Source: Euonymus europaeus (lineage: Eukaryota > Streptophyta > Magnoliopsida > Celastrales > Celastraceae). From it: a stretch of 64,000 nt of DNA. Of the stretch, positions 59,972-64,000 are shown piece after piece. The position numbers were made by a program, and so were the translations under genes. The notes under the pieces were generated by a model. That model was not told the origin of the DNA. It searched no databases and was given only the letters and a program-made list of their open reading frames with translations. Positions within the stretch are counted from its first letter, which is position 1, and each line of letters starts with the position of its first letter. Where the stretch lies: NCBI GenBank assembly GCA_963580455.1, contig OY756970.1, forward strand, positions 8,990,001 to 9,054,000, written 5' to 3'.

Positions 59972-62695
59972 GGTGTACACTTTTTATTTGTTCTGCTATT
60001 TCAAATTTTACGAGTATAAGCTTTCTAGATTATTTCGATGACAAAACTCCAACTTTCTATTACAAATGGACAAAACTGTTTAAAGTTCCTACATAGAGTG
60101 AGTTGAGCAACTTCGAACTATCAAAGTTGCTCGGTGTACACTTTTTATTGTTCTTCTATGTCAAATTTTACGAGTATAAGCTTCCTAGATTATTTCGATG
60201 CCAAAACCCCAACTACCAATGACAAATGGACAAAACCGTTAAAAGCTACTTCATAGAGAGAGTTGAGCAATTCCGGACCATCAAAGTTACTCGGTGTACA
60301 ATTTTTATTGTTCTTCTATGTCAAATTTCATGAGCATAAGCTTCATAGATTATTTCGATGCCAAAACCCCAACTTTCTATGACAAATTGTCAAAACCGTT
60401 TAAAGCTCCTCCATAGAGTGAGTTGAGCAACTTCGGACTATCAAAGTTGCTCGGCGTACACTTTTTATTGTTTTTCTATGTCAAATTTTACGAGTATATG
60501 CTTCCTAGATTATTTCGATGCCAAAACCCCAACTATCAGTGACAAATGGACAAAAACCGTTAAAAGCTACTTCACAGTGAGACTTGAGCAATTCCGGACC
60601 ATCAAAGTTGCTCGGTGTACACTTTTTATTGTTCTTCTATGTCAAATTTCACGAGCATAAGCTTCATAGATTATTTCGATGCCAAAACCCCAACTTTCTA
60701 TGACAAATGGACAAAATCGTTTAAAGCTCCTCTATAGAGTCAGTTGAGCAACTACGGACTATCAAAGTTGCTCGGCGTACAATTTTTATTGTTCTTCTAT
60801 GTCAAATTTCACGAGCATAAGCTTCCTAGATTATTTCAATGCCAAAACCCCAACTTTCTATGACAAATGGACAAAACCGTTTAAAGCTCCTCTATAGAGT
60901 GAGTTGAGCAACTACGGACTATCAAAGTTGCTCGGTGTACACTTTTTATTGTTCTTCTATGTCAAATTTTACGAGTATAAGCTTCCTAGATTATTTCGAT
61001 GCCAAAACCCCAACTATCAATGACAAATGGACAAAACCGTTAAAAGCTACTTCATAGAGAGAGTTGAGCAATTCCGGACCATCAAAGTTACTCGGTGTAC
61101 AATTTTTATTGTTCTTCTATGTCAAATTTCATGAGCATAAGCTTCCTAGATTATTTCGATGCTAAAACCCCAACTTTCTATGAAAAATGGACAAAACCGT
61201 TTAAAGCTCCTCTATAGAGTCAATTGAGCAACTACTGAATATCAAAGTTGCTCGGTCTACACTTTTTATTGTTCTTCTATGTCAAATTTCACGAGGATAA
61301 GCTTCCTAGATTATTTCGATGCCAAAACCCCAACTTTCTATGACAAATTGTCAAAACCGTTTAAAGCTCCTCCATAGAGTGAGTTGAGCAACTTCGGACT
61401 ATCAAAGTTGCTCGGCGTACACTTTTTATTGTTTTTCTATGTCAAATTTTACGAGTATATGCTTCCTAGATTATTTCGATGCCAAAACCTCAACTATCAG
61501 TGACAAATGGACAAAAACCGTTAAAAGCTACTTCACAGTGAGACTTGAGCAATTCCGGACCATCAAAGTTGCTCGGTGTACACTTTTTATTGTTCTTCTA
61601 TGTCAAATTTCACGAGCATAAGCTTCATAGATTATTTCGATGCCAAAACCCCAACTTTCTATGACAAATGGATAAAACCGTTTAAAGCTCCTTTATAGAG
61701 TGAGTTGAGCAACTTCGGACTATCAAAGTTGCTCGGTGTACACTTTTTATTGTTCTTCTATGTCAAATTTCATGAGCATAAGCTTCCTAGATTATTTCGA
61801 TGCGAAAACCCCAACTTTCTATGACAAATGGACAAAACCGTTTAAAGCTCCTCTATAGAGTGAGTTGAGCAACTACGGACTATCAAAGTTGCTCGGTGTA
61901 CACTTTTTATTTGTTCTGCTATTTCAAATTTTACGAGTATAAGTTTCCTAGATTATTTCGATGCCAAAACCCCAACTTTCTATGAAAAATTGACAAAACC
62001 ATTTAACGTTCCTCCATAGTGTGAGTTGAGCAACTTCGGACTATCAAAGTTGCTCGGTGTACACTTTTTATTGTTCTTCTATGTCAAATTTTATGAGTAT
62101 AAGCTTCCTAGATTATTTCGATGCCAAAACCCCAACTATCAATGACAAATGGACAAAACCGTTAAAAGCTACTTCGTAGTGTGAGTTGAGCAATTCCGGA
62201 CCATCAAAGTTGCTCGGTGTACACTTTTTATTGTTCTTCTATGTCAAATTTCATGAGAATAAGCTTCCTAGATTATTTCGATGCCAAAACCTCAACTTTC
62301 TATGACAAATGGACAAAATCGTTTAAAGCTCCTCTATAGAGTCAGTTGAGCAACTACGGACTATCAAAGTTGCTCGGCGTACAATTTTTATTGTTCTTCT
62401 ATGTCAAATTTCACGAGCATAAGCTTCCTAGATTATTTCAATGCCAAAACCCCAACTTTCTATGACAAATGGACAAAACCGTTTAAAGCTCCTCTATAGA
62501 GTGAGTTGAGCAACTACGGACTATCAAAGTTGCTCGGTGTACACTTTTTATTGTTCTTCTATTTCAAATTTTACGAGGATAAGCTTCCAAGATTATTTCG
62601 ATGCCAAAACACCAACTTTCTATGACAAGTTGACAAAACCGTTTAAAGCTCCTCCGTAGATTGAGTTGAGCAACTTCGGACTATTAAAGTTGCTC
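59972..62695 (+). repeat. Mosaic run with 801, 961 and 1,923 bp internal duplications
   Basis: The rare tttttatttgttctgc monomer occurs at 59972 and 61895 (1,923 bp). The caaattgtcaaaacc monomer pair with gagtatatgcttcc recurs 961 bp apart (60453 and 61414). The gttactcggtgtacaat start recurs 801 bp apart (60293 and 61094). The offsets differ because whole monomers were lost or gained between them. Confidence 0.8.
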
Positions 62696-64000
62696 GGTGT
62701 ATACCCTTTATTGTTCTTCTATTTCAAATTTTACGATTATAAGCTTCCTAGATTATTTCAATGTCAAAACTCCAACTTTCTATGACAAATAAATAAAACC
62801 ATTTAAAGCTCCTCTATAGAGTGAGTTGAGCAACTTCGTACTATCAAACTTGGTCGGTGTACACTTTTTATTGTTGTTCTATGTCAAATTTTACGTTTAT
62901 AAGCTTCCTAGATTATTTCGATGCCAAAACCCCAATTATCAATGACAAATAGACCAAACCGTTAAAATCTACTTCATAGTTAGAGTTGAGCAATTCCGGA
63001 CCATCAAAGTTACTCGGCGTACACTTTTTATTGTTCTTTTATGTCAAATTTCACGAGCATAAGCATCTAGATTTTTTCGATGCCAAAACCCCAACTTTCT
63101 ATGACAAATGGACAAAACCTTTTAAAGCTCCTCTATAGAGTGAGTTGAGCAACTACGGACTATCAAAGTTGTTCGGTGTACACTTTTTATTGTTCTTCTA
63201 TGCCAAATTTTACGAGTATAAGCTTCCTAGATTATTTGGATGCCAAAACCCTAACTTTCTTATGAAAATGGACAAAACCTTTATAGCTCCTCCATAGAGT
63301 GAGTTGAGCAACTTCGGACTATCAAAGTTGCTCGGTGTACACTTTTTATTGTTCTTCTATTTCAAATTTTACGAGTATAAGCTTCCTAGATTATTTCGAT
63401 GCCAAAACCCCAACTATCAATGACAAATGGACAAAACCGTTAAAAGCTACTTCATAGTGAGACTTGAGCAATTCCGGACCATCAAAGTTGCTCGGTGTAC
63501 ACCTTTTATTGTTCTTGTATGTCAAATGTCACGAGCATAAGCTTCATAGATTATTTCGATGCCAAAACCCCAACTATCAATGACAAATGGACAAAACCGT
63601 TAAAAGCTACTTCATAGTGAGAGTTGAGCAATTCCGGACCATCAAAGTTGCTCGGTGTACACTTTTTATTGTTCTTCTATGTCAAATTTCATGAGCATAA
63701 GCTTCCTAGATTATTTCGATGCCAAAACCGCAACTTTCTATGACAAATGGACAAAATCGTTTAAAGCCCCTCTATAGAGTCAGTTGAGCAACTACGGACT
63801 ATCAAAGTTGCTCGGCGTACACTTTTTATTGTTCTTCTATGTGAAATTTCACGAGCATAAGCTTCCTAGATTATTTCGATGCCAAAACCCCAACTTTCTA
63901 TCACAAATGGACAAAACCGTTTAAAGCTCCTCTATAAAGTGAGTTGAGCAACTACGGACTATCAAAGTTACTCGGTGTACACTTTTTATTGTTCTTCTAT
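62696..64000 (+). repeat. Right-end J-W-X-Y-Z-T unit, cut by the window edge
   Basis: J at 62696 (gtatacccttta) is followed by W (gtcggtg, gttgttc, acgtttataag), X (aagcatctag), Y (ttggatgcc, ttcttatg), Z and a T-type start (cacctttt) that turns into a class B end, then M and N types. This restores the order seen near 8.8-12 kb, so both flanks belong to the same family. The last monomer is incomplete. Confidence 0.83.

Larger units (their letters stand above)
1..64000 (+). repeat. Tandem satellite array, ~160 bp monomer, ~400 copies
   Basis: The landmark GTGTACAC (or a one-base variant) recurs about every 160 bases over the whole window, for example with the GG before it at 313, 473, 633, 949 and 1109, and near the end at 63336, 63496 and 63655. 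All copies point the same way, and I saw no inversion, unique spacer or inserted element. Nearly every monomer contains AAGCTT, so HindIII should give a 160 bp ladder. Both ends of the window cut monomers, so the array extends further on both sides. The size matches one nucleosome plus a short linker, typical of eukaryotic centromeric or heterochromatic satellites. Two CAAAA motifs per monomer (in gccaaaacc and gacaaaaccg) resemble a motif reported as common in plant satellites. The family and species are not recognised. Confidence 0.98.

Noticed and set aside
378..61621. About thirty + strand open frames of 60-95 codons, many starting MYTFYC or MPKPQL
   Set aside because: They are the same repeat read in different frames, mostly opened by chance where type O or similar monomers lose a stop codon. 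They recur at HOR spacing (for example 41411, 43492, 45573), cross monomer borders, use GTG or ATG of the repeat as start, and have no upstream signals or domain resemblance.
1..64000. CRISPR array
   Set aside because: A CRISPR needs short identical repeats separated by unique spacers. Here the whole 160 bp unit repeats and there are no unique spacers.
1..64000. tRNA, 5S or other RNA gene-derived repeat
   Set aside because: No A/B box pair, cloverleaf or 5S internal control region could be recognised in the monomer on either strand.
1..64000. Known satellite family assignment (Arabidopsis CEN180, Brassica CentBr, beet pEV, alpha satellite and others)
   Set aside because: The length is near some of these, but I could not match the sequence from memory and cannot run a search, so naming a family would be a guess.
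1..64000. Promoter-like TATA or T-rich elements (ctatagag, tttttatt)
   Set aside because: They are constant parts of an AT-rich satellite and lack any gene or second element to support promoter function.

Overview
The whole 64 kb is one uninterrupted tandem satellite array. About 400 head-to-tail copies of a roughly 160 bp, AT-rich monomer (about 37% GC in a hand count of one copy) run from the first to the last base, all in the same orientation. I found no convincing protein-coding gene, RNA gene, transposon, CRISPR array or unique-sequence island. The short open frames scattered over the + strand (60-95 codons) are reading-frame accidents of the repeat. The window suggests a eukaryotic (peri)centromeric or other heterochromatic satellite block. 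A nucleosome-sized monomer with a HindIII site in almost every copy and two CAAAA motifs per monomer fits a plant satellite, but I do not recognise the family, and the species assignment is a weak inference.

The array has a higher-order layout. I gave recurring monomer variants arbitrary letters (J to Z) based on diagnostic point differences. 1-7.8 kb is a mosaic of diverged monomers with several kilobase-scale internal duplications (offsets 1,917, 2,876 and 2,716 bp). 7.5-23 kb holds short, shifting multi-monomer units (8-mer, 7-mer, 8-mer pair, 7-mer pair). 23.2-26.1 kb is an 18-mer unit. 26.1-46.9 kb is the most ordered part: a higher-order repeat (HOR) whose canonical form is 13 monomers in the order J-K-L-M-N-O-P-Q-R-S-T-U-V and 2,081 bp long, with 11-, 14- and 21-monomer indel derivatives. 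48.0-49.9 kb is a 4-monomer unit repeated three times. 50-64 kb returns to diverged, mosaic repeats with a 12-mer pair, a 6-mer pair and other partial duplications. Both flanks carry the block J-W-X-Y-Z-T, which most 13-mer copies lack.

The monomer is asymmetric. One third, about 53 bp, carries a cluster of palindromes: CTCTATAGAG, an 8 bp inverted repeat GAGCAACT/AGTTGCTC with a 12 nt loop, and GTGTACAC. The rest is plain AT-rich sequence. Monomers fall into two classes (A and B), and class B lacks or weakens two of those palindromes. Adjacent HOR copies share private variants and several monomers are clear chimeras, so unequal crossover and conversion history can be read base by base. Nothing here encodes a protein system; the interest lies in satellite architecture and evolution.
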